Below the pieces are notes generated by a model. That model was not told the origin of the DNA. It saw nothing but the letters and a program-made list of their open reading frames with translations, and made no database searches. From positions 52,177 through 116,176 of the forward strand of contig NZ_LZHW01000010.1 in NCBI RefSeq assembly GCF_001667265.1: a stretch of 64,000 bases of DNA, read 5' to 3'. Each line of letters starts with the position of its first letter. Position 1 is the first letter of the stretch. The DNA is from Mycobacterium sp. ACS4331 (GTDB taxonomy: Bacteria > Actinomycetota > Actinomycetes > Mycobacteriales > Mycobacteriaceae). Of this stretch, positions 27,272-37,540 are shown in pieces. A program made the translations under genes and the position numbers.

Positions 27272-28257
27272 CGAATCCGCCACAGGGTGAGGACCCCTCG
27301 ATGTGGTCCCGCCCCACCCAGGCCAACCCTGCACAGCCCATCGGCGCCACCGAGCGCATTGAGCGGGTCCCCGGCGCCGAGGCCCGGCCGACCGAGCGCA
27401 TCGCGCGCCCAGACGCCGTCGACCCCGCCACCGCTCACATCCCGCGCCAGGACGCACCGCCGCCACCCGCCCCCGGCGCCGTGCCTCCCCCGGAGGAACC
27501 CCGGAAGGGCGGCGCCCTGGGCCGGCTGTTCAAGGACCCGCTGTCGATCGTGCTGGTGCTGGTGATCGTGGTGGCTCTGGTCATCGCGGGTGTGCTGGGC
27601 GGAGAACTGTATGCCCGCAACCGCGCGGACTCGATCGTCTCCAAGATCGTGTCGTGCGTGGTGCAGGACAAGGCCACGGCGTCGTTCGGCGTGGTGCCGC
27701 CGTTCCTGTGGCAGCACGCCAACAAGCACTACACCAACCTCTCGATCAAGACCGAGGGCAACCAGGTCCGCGATGCCAAGGGCATGAAGCTCGACATCGA
27801 CATCAGCGACATCCGGCTGTCCGACAACCCGGACACCGGTGGCGGCACCGTCGGCTCAATGGTGGCCCGGATCGACTGGTCCGCCGACGGCATCAAGCAG
27901 TCCGTGCAGAACGCCATCCCGCTGTTCGGCGGGTTCATCTCCAATGTCACCACCGATCCGAGCGCGGGCACGCTGACCCTGGATGCGGGCCTGGGCAGCG
28001 TCACGGTCAGACCGGACGTGGTCGACGGCGGATTCGCCATGGAGGTCGTCAACGTCAGCGGCCTGGGCTTCACGCTGCCGCGGGAGACCGTGCAGCCCGC
28101 GCTGGACATGTTCACCGGTGAGCTGACCAAGAACTACCCGATGGACATCCACGCCGACAGCGTGGAGGTCACCGACAGCGGCATCGTCGCCCAACTCTCG
28201 TCGCAGAACTCGACCATTCCGCCGGGCACCGAGGATCCCTGCTTCTCGGCACTGTAG
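27268..28257 (+). CDS. DUF2993 (LmeA-like) membrane-anchored protein
   Basis: This 329-residue protein has a Pro/Arg/Glu-rich cytoplasmic N-terminus of 90 residues, one membrane helix at about 92-112 (LSIVLVLVIVVALVIAGVLGG) and an extracytoplasmic DUF2993 domain. That domain is related to LmeA, a periplasmic phospholipid-binding protein that affects lipomannan elongation in mycobacteria. It corresponds to Rv0479c. Start GTG 27268 overlaps the stop of the nitrilase-family gene. The two cysteines in the domain (SKIVSCVVQ near the start, EDPCFSAL at the end) could form a disulphide. Confidence 0.85.
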   Translation: MTNPPQGEDPSMWSRPTQANPAQPIGATERIERVPGAEARPTERIARPDAVDPATAHIPRQDAPPPPAPGAVPPPEEPRKGGALGRLFKDPLSIVLVLVIVVALVIAGVLGGELYARNRADSIVSKIVSCVVQDKATASFGVVPPFLWQHANKHYTNLSIKTEGNQVRDAKGMKLDIDISDIRLSDNPDTGGGTVGSMVARIDWSADGIKQSVQNAIPLFGGFISNVTTDPSAGTLTLDAGLGSVTVRPDVVDGGFAMEVVNVSGLGFTLPRETVQPALDMFTGELTKNYPMDIHADSVEVTDSGIVAQLSSQNSTIPPGTEDPCFSAL

Positions 28258-28312
28258 ACGCCGGGCTGTACCTGCAGGAGTTCACGACGCCGGGACGTGG
28301 AACCATTCCCTC

Positions 28313-30673
28313 GTGTCGCAGCAACCGTCACGGCAGGTCCTGCCGATCGCCGATATCGTCCGCCCGGGGTACACCCCCTACGACGCCAAGGATCCCGATT
28401 CCCGGTTTGCGCCGCTGCAACCGCTGCGTCCGCCCCAGGGCGCACCGAACGTCCTTCTCGTTCTGATCGACGATGCGGGATACGGGGCGTCCAGCGCGTT
28501 CGGCGGCCCCTGCAACACCCCGACCCTCGAGCGGCTTGCGGCCAACGGCCTGCGCTACACGAAGTTCCACACCACGGCGTTGTGCTCGCCCACGCGCGCG
28601 TCACTGCTGACCGGACGCAACCATCATTCGGTGAACATGGGCGCCATCACCGAGATCGCCACCTCCGCCCCCGGCATGACCTCGGCACGGCCCAACACCT
28701 GCGCGACCCTGCCGGAGATCCTCAAACTCAACGGGTACTCCACCGCCCAGATCGGCAAGTGTCACGAGGTGCCGGTGTGGGAGACCAGCCCGATGGGCCC
28801 GTTCGACCACTGGCCGACCCCGGGCGGCGGCTTCGAGTACTTCTTCGGGTTCATCGGCGGCGAGACCGACCAGTACCACCCGTCGCTGTATGAGAACACC
28901 ACGCCGGTCGAGCCGTCGGGCACCCCGGAGCAGGGCTACACCCTCAACGAGGAGCTGGCCGACAAAGCCATCGATTACCTGCGCCGGCGCGCCGCACTCA
29001 CACCCGACCGGCCGTTCTTCATGTACTACGCGCCCGGCGCCACGCACGCCCCGCACCATGTTCCGCCCGAGTGGGCCGACCGCTACCGGGGGGTGTTCGA
29101 CGACGGCTGGGACGCGCTGCGCGAACGGATCCTGGCCCGCCAGATCGAGCTGGGCACCATCCCGGAGGGCACCGAGCTGACCGAACGCAGTGCGGGCCTG
29201 CCCGCCTGGGATGAGATGGACGACGCGCTCAAACCGGCGCTGGTCCGCCAGGCGGAGGTCTATGCCGGGTTCATGGAGCAGACCGATCACCACATCGGCC
29301 GGATCGTCGACGAGATCGAGGCGCAGGGCCTGCTCGACGACACCATGATCATCCTGATCTGGGGCGACAACGGCGCCAGCGCCGAGGGGACACTGCAGGG
29401 TTCACTCAACGAGATGATCACGCTCAACGGCATGCCCGAACTCGAGACGCCCGAAATGATCATCGCGGCGAAGGACCGGTTCGGCCTGCCCGGGACCGCG
29501 AATCACTATGCGGCGTCCTGGGCGCATGCGATGAACACCCCGTTCCAGTGGACCAAGCAGGTGGCGTCGCACTTCGGTGGGACCCGCAACCCGATGGTGA
29601 TCCACTGGCCCGCGCGCATCAAGGGCAGCGGCGTACGCCCGCAGTTCGGACACGTCAACGACATCGCGGCCACCGTGCTGGAGGCGGCCGGCCTGCCGGA
29701 GCCGGTCTCGGTCAACGGCGTGCAGCAGCGCCCGTTCGAGGGCACCAGCCTGTGCTACACCTTCGACGAACCCGACGCACAGGAGCGTCACGACATCCAG
29801 TACTTCGAGATGCTGGGCAACCGTGGCATCTATCACAAGGGCTGGACCGCGGTGACCAAGCACCGAACCCCCTGGGAGACCGGCGATGTCGACCTGCCCG
29901 CCTTCGATAAGGACCGCTGGGAGCTCTACGACACCACCACCGACTGGAGCCAGGCCCGTGATCTGGCCGCCGAGCTGCCGGAGAAACTTGCCCAGCTGCA
30001 ACGACTTTGGCTGATCGAGGCGGTCAAGTACAACGCCGTCCCGATCGACGACCGCGCCGCCGTCCGCGGCATCGCGGAGGCGGCGGGGCGGCCCGAACTC
30101 ACCATCGGCACCAGCCAGCGGATGTATCCGGGCATGAGCTTCGCCGAGGCCACCACCGTCAGCACGAAGAACCGGTCGTTCGCGATCACCGCGCCGCTCA
30201 CAGTGCCCGACGGCGGCGCGAACGGGGTGATCATCGCACTGGGGGGCCACACCGGCGGTTGGTCGCTGTACGTGCACGACGGACGACTGACGTTCTGCTA
30301 CAACTTCCTGACTCTGGACACCGCAATCGTCCGAAGTTCCGAGCGCCTGCCCGCAGGTCAGCACGAGGTGCGGATGGAGTTCGCCTACGACGGCGGCGGT
30401 GTCGGCCGCGGCGGGACCGCCACCCTGTTCGTCGACGGCACCGAGGTCGGGTCCGGGCGCGTGGAACGCACTGTCCCCGCGGCCTTTTCGGCCAGCGAGA
30501 CCTGCGCGGTGGGCCGTGACCCCGGTTCTCCGGTGTCAGAGGAGTACCGCGCGGGCGACAACCGCTTCACCGGCGGCATCGAATGGGTGCAGATCGACGC
30601 CGGCGACATCGACCCCGACCACCGCGCCCGGCAGCGCGCGCAGCAGATACGGGTGGCGTTCGGAACGCAGTAG
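28313..30673 (+). CDS. Arylsulfatase (type I sulfatase)
   Basis: This sulfatase of 786 residues has metal ligands Asp53 and Asp54 in LVLIDDAGYG, and CSPTRASLLTGR with Cys91 is the C-x-P-x-R signature where the Cys becomes formylglycine. Further conserved regions are IGKCHEVP, MYYAPGATHAPHHVPPEW and LIWGDNGASAEG. The sulfatase core spans about 40-600. Residues 640-786 form a beta-rich LamG-like extension (GGHTGGWSLYVHDGRLTFCYNF). It has no signal peptide and is probably cytosolic. It hydrolyses sulfate esters; the physiological substrate is unknown. A formylglycine-generating enzyme is not in the window. GTG 28313 follows the DUF2993 gene after 55 nt. Confidence 0.95.
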   Translation: MSQQPSRQVLPIADIVRPGYTPYDAKDPDSRFAPLQPLRPPQGAPNVLLVLIDDAGYGASSAFGGPCNTPTLERLAANGLRYTKFHTTALCSPTRASLLTGRNHHSVNMGAITEIATSAPGMTSARPNTCATLPEILKLNGYSTAQIGKCHEVPVWETSPMGPFDHWPTPGGGFEYFFGFIGGETDQYHPSLYENTTPVEPSGTPEQGYTLNEELADKAIDYLRRRAALTPDRPFFMYYAPGATHAPHHVPPEWADRYRGVFDDGWDALRERILARQIELGTIPEGTELTERSAGLPAWDEMDDALKPALVRQAEVYAGFMEQTDHHIGRIVDEIEAQGLLDDTMIILIWGDNGASAEGTLQGSLNEMITLNGMPELETPEMIIAAKDRFGLPGTANHYAASWAHAMNTPFQWTKQVASHFGGTRNPMVIHWPARIKGSGVRPQFGHVNDIAATVLEAAGLPEPVSVNGVQQRPFEGTSLCYTFDEPDAQERHDIQYFEMLGNRGIYHKGWTAVTKHRTPWETGDVDLPAFDKDRWELYDTTTDWSQARDLAAELPEKLAQLQRLWLIEAVKYNAVPIDDRAAVRGIAEAAGRPELTIGTSQRMYPGMSFAEATTVSTKNRSFAITAPLTVPDGGANGVIIALGGHTGGWSLYVHDGRLTFCYNFLTLDTAIVRSSERLPAGQHEVRMEFAYDGGGVGRGGTATLFVDGTEVGSGRVERTVPAAFSASETCAVGRDPGSPVSEEYRAGDNRFTGGIEWVQIDAGDIDPDHRARQRAQQIRVAFGTQ

Positions 30674-30682
30674 CCGCGGGCG

Positions 30683-31366
30683 TCAGCCGAGGCCGTCGAG
30701 CACGGCGCGGGTGCCGGACAACCCCAGCCGGGTGGCGCCCGCGTCGAGCATCGCGACGGCGTCGGCGGCGTTGCGAATCCCGCCACTGGCCTTCACGCCC
30801 AGGCCCGCGGTCCGCACGGCGTCGGCCATGATCTCGATCGCGGCCACGGAGGCTCCGCCACAGGGGTGGAAGCCCGTCGAGGTCTTGACGAAGTCGGCGC
30901 CCGCGTCCACCGCGGCCCGGCACGCGAGAGTCAGCGTCTCGGGGCCGGCAAGGCTCAGCAGGGCGGCCGATTCGACGATCACCTTGAGCACCGCATCCGG
31001 CGTCGCCGCCCGCACCGCCGCGATGTCGGCGGCAACGCGGTTGAACTCCCCCGCGACAGCGGCGCCGACGTCGATCACCATGTCGACCTCCCGGGCGCCG
31101 TCCTGGATCGCCAGGGCGGCTTCGCGGGCCTTGATCTCAGGCGCGTGTTTACCGGACGGGAACCCCGCGACCGTCGCGACGGCGACGGAGGCGCCCGTCA
31201 GCGCCGTCACTGCCGTCGGCACCAGGGGCGGTGACACACACACCGCGAAGACGCCCAACTCGACAGCCTCGGCGGCCAGCGCCCGGACGTCGTCCCGGGT
31301 GGCCTCGGGTTTGAGCAGGGTGTGATCGACCAGGCCGGCGACGCGGCTTCGGGTCCACTCAGTCAT
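30683..31366 (-). CDS. deoC: Deoxyribose-phosphate aldolase
   Basis: This 227-residue class I aldolase cleaves 2-deoxyribose 5-phosphate to acetaldehyde and glyceraldehyde 3-phosphate. It opens [22 protein letters not shown]. The Schiff-base Lys is in [18 protein letters not shown] context, the second Lys in VLKVIVESA, and the phosphate-binding loop is [13 protein letters not shown]. All are typical. It faces the arylsulfatase, with 9 nt between stops. Downstream genes are on the other strand; the genes upstream (31376, 31780) run in the same direction with short gaps and form a likely operon with deoC. Confidence 0.97.
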   Translation of the reverse strand: MTEWTRSRVAGLVDHTLLKPEATRDDVRALAAEAVELGVFAVCVSPPLVPTAVTALTGASVAVATVAGFPSGKHAPEIKAREAALAIQDGAREVDMVIDVGAAVAGEFNRVAADIAAVRAATPDAVLKVIVESAALLSLAGPETLTLACRAAVDAGADFVKTSTGFHPCGGASVAAIEIMADAVRTAGLGVKASGGIRNAADAVAMLDAGATRLGLSGTRAVLDGLG

Positions 31367-31375
31367 CGATGACTC

Positions 31376-31774
31376 TCAGAAGGGTTCTTCGGTGCCGCCG
31401 GGATTGCAGCCGGTTTCGATCATCGTGGCGGCGTCCACCTCTGGCCGCCACGGTTCGAGGTTCCAGCTGGTCTTGCCGGGTTGGGCGAATTCCGCCAGCT
31501 GCCAGTGGCATAGGAACTGTTCGCGCATGCCGGGCAGGTCCGCGTCGGGAGCCTGGGCCAGCACCTGTTCCCAGGCCGTCTGGCCGATCGACAGCGTGCC
31601 CAACTGGGCCGCCTCGGCCCGCGCGGCCGGCGTGGGATACACGCGCAGACTGGAGAGGTCGCCCCATTTGACCCATTCGGTGTGGTCGACGAGCGCGGTG
31701 TCGTCGGCGTGGGCGGGGGCGGCGGCCAGGATGGCGGACGCCGCGAGGACGGCCGCGGCAAGCGTGCGTCGCAT
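31376..31774 (-). CDS. Secreted DUF2599 protein (Rv0477-like)
   Basis: This small protein of 132 residues has a clear signal peptide (MRRTLAAAVLAASAILAAAPAHA, cleavage after residue 23). The mature part reads HTEWVKWGDLSSLRVYPTPAARAEAA and FLCHWQLAEFAQPGKTSWNLEPWRPEV, with two Cys that can pair (FLCHW and ETGCNPGG). DUF2599 has no known function. The gene is six nt downstream of the small membrane-protein gene and ten nt upstream of deoC. Confidence 0.88.
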   Translation of the reverse strand: MRRTLAAAVLAASAILAAAPAHADDTALVDHTEWVKWGDLSSLRVYPTPAARAEAAQLGTLSIGQTAWEQVLAQAPDADLPGMREQFLCHWQLAEFAQPGKTSWNLEPWRPEVDAATMIETGCNPGGTEEPF

Positions 31775-31779
31775 CGCCG

Positions 31780-32064
31780 TCAGCGGGACTTTCCCTGGAC
31801 GTCAAGCAGTTTGGGGCGCACGTCCGCCAGGTACACGCCCGCGGCGCAGGCACAGATGGCCGCGCCGAAGATGCCGCCGAGGAGGAACAACAGCAGGAGA
31901 GAGACGCCGAGGATCGCGAGCCACACGGGCTTGGTGAGCTTGTCGACGGCCGTGTAGGCATCGGCGCGCTGCATCGCGGCGTGGACGAACGCGTACAGCC
32001 CGAGGCCCGCGGCGGCAATCACGATGACCAACGCGATGACGCCCGTTAGGTTGGCGAGTATCAC
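31780..32064 (-). CDS. DUF2516 small membrane protein (Rv0476-like)
   Basis: The two main hydrophobic segments of this 94-residue protein are [24 protein letters not shown] and [33 protein letters not shown], with a conserved charged loop ([17 protein letters not shown]) between them. The C-terminus [12 protein letters not shown] would be cytoplasmic. Function unknown. It lies between hbhA and the DUF2599 gene, as in M. tuberculosis. Confidence 0.87.
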   Translation of the reverse strand: MILANLTGVIALVIVIAAAGLGLYAFVHAAMQRADAYTAVDKLTKPVWLAILGVSLLLLFLLGGIFGAAICACAAGVYLADVRPKLLDVQGKSR

Positions 32065-32131
32065 CTCACCAGCCTAAGCGGGCGTCATCGGTCAGTCGAT
32101 TCCAGGTGGCGCCAGGCGCCTCCGGGTGAAC

Positions 32132-32779
32132 CTACTTCTGGGTGACCTTCTTGGCCGGAGCCTTCTTGGCCGGAGCCTTCTTGGCGGCGGCCTTCTTGGC
32201 CGGAGCCTTCGCGGGAGCCTTCGCGGCGGCCTGCTTGACCGGCTCGGCGGCCTCCTCGGTCTTCTTCGGGAGGTCGACGCCCACGAGCTTGGCGGCGCGT
32301 TCACCGACGGCCCGGGTCTGGGTGGCGACGGTGCCCAGGGCATCCTGGGTCAGCTCGACAGCCTGGTCGACGTAGCCCTCGGCACGCTCGGCGACGTCCT
32401 CGATGGCAGGCTGGCTGCGCAGGCGCTCGATCGCGGCCTCGCCGCGCTCGACCAGCTTGGTGTAGGTGCTCTGCGCCTGCTCGGCGTAGCCCTCGGCGAC
32501 CTTGCGCAGTTCGTCGGCGGTGAGCTTGTCGCGCAGTTCGCCGAACTCCTTGGGCAGGTCCTCCTGCAGCTTGGTGAAACGCTCGCGGGTCTCGTCGACG
32601 CGGGCGGTCAGCGCGGCACGACGCTCCTCGACGGCGCTGTTCGCGTCCGTCCGGGCCTCGCCGGCCCGCTCACGCAGGGCGGCCACGATCTCGTTCACGG
32701 TCGCCAGCGCGAGGTCGGCAGCGCCGACGGCAGCCAGCAGCGGAGCCTTCAGCTCTTCGATGGTCGGGTTCTCGGCCAT
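32132..32779 (-). CDS. hbhA: Heparin-binding haemagglutinin HbhA
   Basis: This 215-residue surface-associated protein starts [29 protein letters not shown], followed by a long coiled coil (residues 40-160, many Glu/Arg/Leu heptads). Residues 172-215 are a Lys/Ala/Pro tail made of [12 protein letters not shown] repeats, the region that binds sulfated glycans and is methylated on lysines in M. tuberculosis. The homologue acts in adhesion and aggregation and is also linked to intracellular lipid inclusions. ATG 32779 has AAAGGAAA six to twelve nt upstream. It follows the HTH gene at 32840 on the same strand. Confidence 0.95.
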   Translation of the reverse strand: MAENPTIEELKAPLLAAVGAADLALATVNEIVAALRERAGEARTDANSAVEERRAALTARVDETRERFTKLQEDLPKEFGELRDKLTADELRKVAEGYAEQAQSTYTKLVERGEAAIERLRSQPAIEDVAERAEGYVDQAVELTQDALGTVATQTRAVGERAAKLVGVDLPKKTEEAAEPVKQAAAKAPAKAPAKKAAAKKAPAKKAPAKKVTQK

Positions 32780-32839
32780 GATGTTTCCTTTCGATTGAAA
32801 CTCGGGTCGGGCATTCATTCAGCGGTGGTGGGACATCGA

Positions 32840-33256
32840 TCAGTCAGTGGTCGACTCCTCACCCGCGGCTAGTTCGGCTGGGGCCACCGCCGCTTCGTTC
32901 TGTTGCAGGAACGAGTTGTAGATGTCGAGCAGCACCTGCTTCTGACGCTCGGTGATCGCGACGTCGACGACGATGGCGTCCCGCACCGCGTTGCCCTGCC
33001 CGGGCTCGAGGATTCCGGCCTGGACGTAGAGCACTTCGGCGGAGACCCGCAGCGCTTTGGCGATCTGGTTGAGCACCTCGGCAGAGGGCTTGCGCAATCC
33101 GCGTTCAATCTGGCTCAGGTACGGATTGCTGACACCGGCCTTCTCGGCGAGCTGCCGAACCGAGACCTGCGCGGCTTCGCGCTGGGTCCGGATGAAGCTG
33201 CCGATGTCGGAGGCGGCGTTGGTCACCACGGCGGCAAGCTTCTCGTCCTGCGACAT
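32840..33256 (-). CDS. XRE-family helix-turn-helix regulator (Rv0474-like)
   Basis: This 138-residue protein has a Cro/C1-type HTH at about 20-75: IGSFIRTQREAAQVSVRQLAEKAGVSNPYLSQIERGLRKPSAEVLNQIAKALRVS. The second half is an alpha-helical region (VVDVAITERQKQVLLDIYNSFLQQNEAA) that could mediate dimerisation. Its conserved location directly upstream of hbhA on the same strand (60 nt apart) makes it a likely regulator of hbhA or of itself. A strong GGAGGGGGTG ribosome site precedes ATG 33256. Confidence 0.92.
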   Translation of the reverse strand: MSQDEKLAAVVTNAASDIGSFIRTQREAAQVSVRQLAEKAGVSNPYLSQIERGLRKPSAEVLNQIAKALRVSAEVLYVQAGILEPGQGNAVRDAIVVDVAITERQKQVLLDIYNSFLQQNEAAVAPAELAAGEESTTD

Positions 33257-33350
33257 GGCACCCCCTCCTCGTACGTGTTGCGACTGTCAGAACCTGACAA
33301 TTGCCACTGTACACCGGGTGCTAACAATTGCAAGCACTTGCTAGCGCAGG

Positions 33351-34745
33351 TCAGAATATGATTTGTGCCACAGAGTAGATGACCAGGCCGGCCAGCGAGC
33401 CCACCACGGTGCCGTTGATTCGAATGAACTGCAGGTCACGGCCGACGTGCAGTTCGATCCTGCGACTGGCGTCGTCAGCGTCCCAGCGCTCGATGGTTTC
33501 GGTGATGATCGAGGTGATCTCGACGCCGTACTGCCCGACCAGATGCTGCGCGCCGCGCACGAGCCAGGCCTCGACCTTGTCGCGCAGTTCGACATCGTCG
33601 CGCAGCGACTCACCGATCCGCACCACGGAGTCGGCGATGCGGGTGCGCAGCGTGCTCGACGGATCGTCGACACCGTCGAGAACCAGACGCTTGAGGGTCC
33701 TCCATGCCGTCTCGGCGGCCCGGGCGACCTCGTCACGGGCCAGCAGCTGCTCCTTGACGTTCTCGGCCTTGGCTATCGTCGCCGCGTCGTTCTGCAGATC
33801 GTCGGCGAACTCGAACAGGAACCGGGTGGCGGACTGGCGCAGTTCGTGGTTGGGATTGCGCCGGACCTTGTCGGTGAAGTCCATCAGCTCGCGGTGGATG
33901 CGGTCACCGACGAGTTGATCGACGAATCTCGGCGACCAACTGGGCGAATCCCGAGTGACCACACGTTCGATGGTCTCGCCGGCGTTCAGCGACCACTGGA
34001 AGGCGCGGTCGCACAGCAGCTGGATGAGCGCCTCCTGGCGGTTCTCGGCGAGCAGCTGAGCCAGCACGCGCCCCACCGGGGGTCCCCACTGCGGTTCGGC
34101 GATGCGGCGCACGATCATCCGGTCGATGATCTGCGCAACGTCATCGTCGTTGAGCAGTTCGACCAGCACCCGCAGCACCGTGGCGGCCTCGCTGGCCACC
34201 CGTGCGGCGTGTGCGGGCTCGGCGAGCCATTTGCCGAGCCGGCTGGGCACATCGGCGTCCCGCAGCTTGGTCTCGACCACCTCGGGGGACAGGAAGTTCT
34301 CCCGGACGAAGGTCCCCAGACCCTCCCCCAACTGGTCCTTCTTGCGCCGGATGATCGCGGTGTGCGGGATGGGGATTCCGAGCGGGTGTTTGAACAGCGC
34401 CGTGACGGCGAACCAGTCCGCGAGCGCACCGACCATGCCCGCCTCGGCCGCGGCCCGCACGTAGCCGACCCAGCCCGGTGCCCCGCCGCCCTTCTGAGCC
34501 CACGTGCAGGCCAGGAAGATCACCGTGGCGGCCAGCAGGAAGCCCAGTGCGACGAGCTTCATCCGGCGCAGCGCGCGCCGCCTCTCCTCGTCAGCGACAG
34601 GATCGGCCCCCGCGAACGACTCCGCCAGCGAACCCCGCGACTCCGACATCGCGGTCGCGCCCGCCAACAGCGACGGCAGCGCGGATCCGCCGTTCCTTGA
34701 CCCCGGCAACTCCGGTCGATGTGCCACCTCACCATCATCCGCCAT
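33351..34745 (-). CDS. DUF445 membrane protein (Rv0473-like)
   Basis: This is a 464-residue protein. After a polar N-terminal 60 residues comes a membrane helix (LVALGFLLAATVIFLACTWA), then the conserved DUF445 opening GYVRAAAEAGMVGALADWFAVTALFKHPLGIPIPHTAIIRRKKDQLGEGL. A long helical region follows, and the protein ends in a second helix VVGSLAGLVIYSVAQIIF. The family is widespread and its function is unknown. ATG 34745 is used; an in-frame ATG at 34649 (MSESRGSLAESF) is also possible and neither has a clear ribosome site. It diverges from the TetR gene. Confidence 0.85.
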   Translation of the reverse strand: MADDGEVAHRPELPGSRNGGSALPSLLAGATAMSESRGSLAESFAGADPVADEERRRALRRMKLVALGFLLAATVIFLACTWAQKGGGAPGWVGYVRAAAEAGMVGALADWFAVTALFKHPLGIPIPHTAIIRRKKDQLGEGLGTFVRENFLSPEVVETKLRDADVPSRLGKWLAEPAHAARVASEAATVLRVLVELLNDDDVAQIIDRMIVRRIAEPQWGPPVGRVLAQLLAENRQEALIQLLCDRAFQWSLNAGETIERVVTRDSPSWSPRFVDQLVGDRIHRELMDFTDKVRRNPNHELRQSATRFLFEFADDLQNDAATIAKAENVKEQLLARDEVARAAETAWRTLKRLVLDGVDDPSSTLRTRIADSVVRIGESLRDDVELRDKVEAWLVRGAQHLVGQYGVEITSIITETIERWDADDASRRIELHVGRDLQFIRINGTVVGSLAGLVIYSVAQIIF

Positions 34746-34857
34746 GGTCGAGCCGCGACACCGAGATCGACCGGACCAGTTAATGTGACTGTGAACTCAC
34801 CGCGTACCGGGTCGGCCCGTATTATGAAGTGCACCTACCGAACGGATCCGCACCACA

Positions 34858-35559
34858 GTGGCTCAGAGAACCGAACCGGGCGCCGTCCGTGTCGACGGCC
34901 GCAAACGGCGCTGGCATCAGCACAAGGTCGACAGACGCAACGAGTTGGTCGACGGCACCCTTGAGGCCATCAGGTCCCGCGGCCGTGACGTGAGCATGGA
35001 CGAGATAGCGGCCGAGATCGGCGTGTCCAAGACTGTTCTGTACCGCTACTTCGTCGACAAGAACGACCTGACGACGGCCGTGATGATGCGGTTCGCCCAG
35101 ACCACCCTGATCCCCAACATGGCCGCCGCGCTGTCCACCGATCTGGACGGGTACGACCTGGTTCGCGAGATCATCCGGGTCTACGTCGAGACCGTCGCCG
35201 CGGAGCCCGAAATCTATCCGTTTGTCTTCGCAAACAGCTCCGCCAGCAAAAGCAAAGTCATCGCCGACAGCGAACGAATCATCGCCGGAATGCTGGCCGT
35301 GATGTTCCGGCGCCGCATGCAGAGAGTCGGCATGGACACCAAGGGTGTCGAGCCGTGGGCGTACATGATCGTCGGTGGCGTGCAGCTGGCCACGCACTCC
35401 TGGATGTCGCACCGGCGGATGTCGTCGGATGAGCTGATCGACTACCTGACGATGCTGGCCTGGAACGCGCTGTGCGGCATCGTCGAGGCGGGCGGGTCCC
35501 TGGAGCGGTTCAACAGCATGCCCCATCCCCCGCCGGTGCTGCCGCCGCCCATGGTGTGA
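34858..35559 (+). CDS. TetR-family regulator (Rv0472c-like)
   Basis: This 233-residue protein begins with a basic segment RVDGRKRRWHQHKVDRRNELVDGTLEAI. The HTH is VSMDEIAAEIGVSKTVLYRYFVDKNDL (residues 45-72). The ligand-binding half (about 80-220) contains FVFANSSASKSKVIADSERIIAGMLAVMFRR. It is very conserved across mycobacteria at this place. GTG 34858 is the start. A PPK2 gene follows after 24 nt, and the divergent DUF445 gene starts 112 nt upstream, so either could be a target. Confidence 0.92.
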   Translation: MAQRTEPGAVRVDGRKRRWHQHKVDRRNELVDGTLEAIRSRGRDVSMDEIAAEIGVSKTVLYRYFVDKNDLTTAVMMRFAQTTLIPNMAAALSTDLDGYDLVREIIRVYVETVAAEPEIYPFVFANSSASKSKVIADSERIIAGMLAVMFRRRMQRVGMDTKGVEPWAYMIVGGVQLATHSWMSHRRMSSDELIDYLTMLAWNALCGIVEAGGSLERFNSMPHPPPVLPPPMV

Positions 35560-35583
35560 GCCCGTCCTCTAGGCTGCGGTCGT

Positions 35584-36441
35584 ATGGCCGATCTCCCGTC
35601 GCTGTGGACCCACGAGCCACACCGCATCCTGGCGTTCGCTCCCGGCGACAAGGTTTCCGACATCGACACCAACTCAACCCCCGGCTTCCAGGGCAGTAAG
35701 GCCGACGCACCGGCGCTGCAGGCCGAACGCAACGCGCGCTTCGCGCAACTGCAGGAGATGCTGTACGCCAACGGCCGCGCCGGCGACACCCGCTCGGTGC
35801 TGCTGGTGCTGCAGGGCATGGACACCGCGGGCAAGGGCGGCATCGTCGAGCACGTGGTGGGAGCCGGCAGCCCGATGGGCATCCGGTACACCAGCTTCGG
35901 CGTCCCGACCGCCGAGGAACGCGCACACCACTACCTGTGGCGGATCCGCAGGGCGCTGCCGGGCCCCGGCCTGGTCGGGGTCTTCGACCGATCGCACTAC
36001 GAGGACGTCCTCGTGGTGCGCGTGCACAACCTCGTCCCGCCCGACGTGTGGGGCGCCCGCTATGACGAGATCAACGCGTTCGAGCGCGAACTCACCGAGG
36101 CCGGGACCACGATCGTCAAAGTCGCGATGTTCGTCTCTCTCGAGGAGCAGAAGCAGCGCCTCGCCGAGCGGCTGGACCGGCCCGACAAGTACTGGAAGTA
36201 CAACCCCGGCGACCTCGACGAGCGCGCGCTGTGGCCGGCCTACCAGGAGGCCTATCAGGCCGTGCTGGACAGGACGTCGACCGAATGGGCGCCGTGGCAT
36301 GTGGTGCCGTGCGATCGCAAGTGGTACAGCCGGCTGGCGGTGACCGAACTGCTGATCGAGGCGTTGAAGTCGTTTGACTTGTCTTGGCCGCCAGCGGATT
36401 TCGACGTGGAGGCCGAGAAGAAGAGGCTTGCCGCCTCCTGA
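35584..36441 (+). CDS. Polyphosphate kinase 2 family protein
   Basis: This 285-residue single-domain PPK2 has Walker A LVLQGMDTAGKGGIVEH and Walker B GLVGVFDRSHYEDVLVVRVHNL. The lid region is KYWKYNPGDLDERALWPAYQEAYQAVLDRTSTEWAPWHVVPCDRKWYSRLAV. PPK2 enzymes transfer phosphate from polyphosphate to nucleoside mono- or diphosphates. The sequence type resembles class III or the PPK2-like AMP/ADP group more than the enzyme at 51993. Substrate preference cannot be read from this alone. It is co-directional with TetR (24 nt) and ended by a strong hairpin. Confidence 0.9.
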   Translation: MADLPSLWTHEPHRILAFAPGDKVSDIDTNSTPGFQGSKADAPALQAERNARFAQLQEMLYANGRAGDTRSVLLVLQGMDTAGKGGIVEHVVGAGSPMGIRYTSFGVPTAEERAHHYLWRIRRALPGPGLVGVFDRSHYEDVLVVRVHNLVPPDVWGARYDEINAFERELTEAGTTIVKVAMFVSLEEQKQRLAERLDRPDKYWKYNPGDLDERALWPAYQEAYQAVLDRTSTEWAPWHVVPCDRKWYSRLAVTELLIEALKSFDLSWPPADFDVEAEKKRLAAS

Positions 36442-36446
36442 AAGCA

Positions 36447-36482
36447 CTTTCGCCGGGTGTCATGGCTGACACCCGGCGAAAG
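36447..36482. terminator. 16-bp perfect hairpin between PPK2 and umaA
   Basis: Bases 36447-36462 pair perfectly with 36467-36482 around the loop TGGC. The stem lies between the convergent stops of PPK2 (36441) and umaA (36496), with A/T tracts (AAAG/CTTT) at its foot, so it serves both transcripts. Confidence 0.85.
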
Positions 36483-36495
36483 AAAGCGCTGAAGA

Positions 36496-37413
<918 letters not shown>

Positions 37414-37540
37414 CTAGCAGCTCCGACAACAGGCGGGCGTCTGCCGACACCCACTCCCCGACCCGGACCCGAAAGTCCAACGCACGACAGGCTAACCAAC
37501 TCGGCGGCTTCACGCCAAAGCGCGTCGACTTTCCGCGACG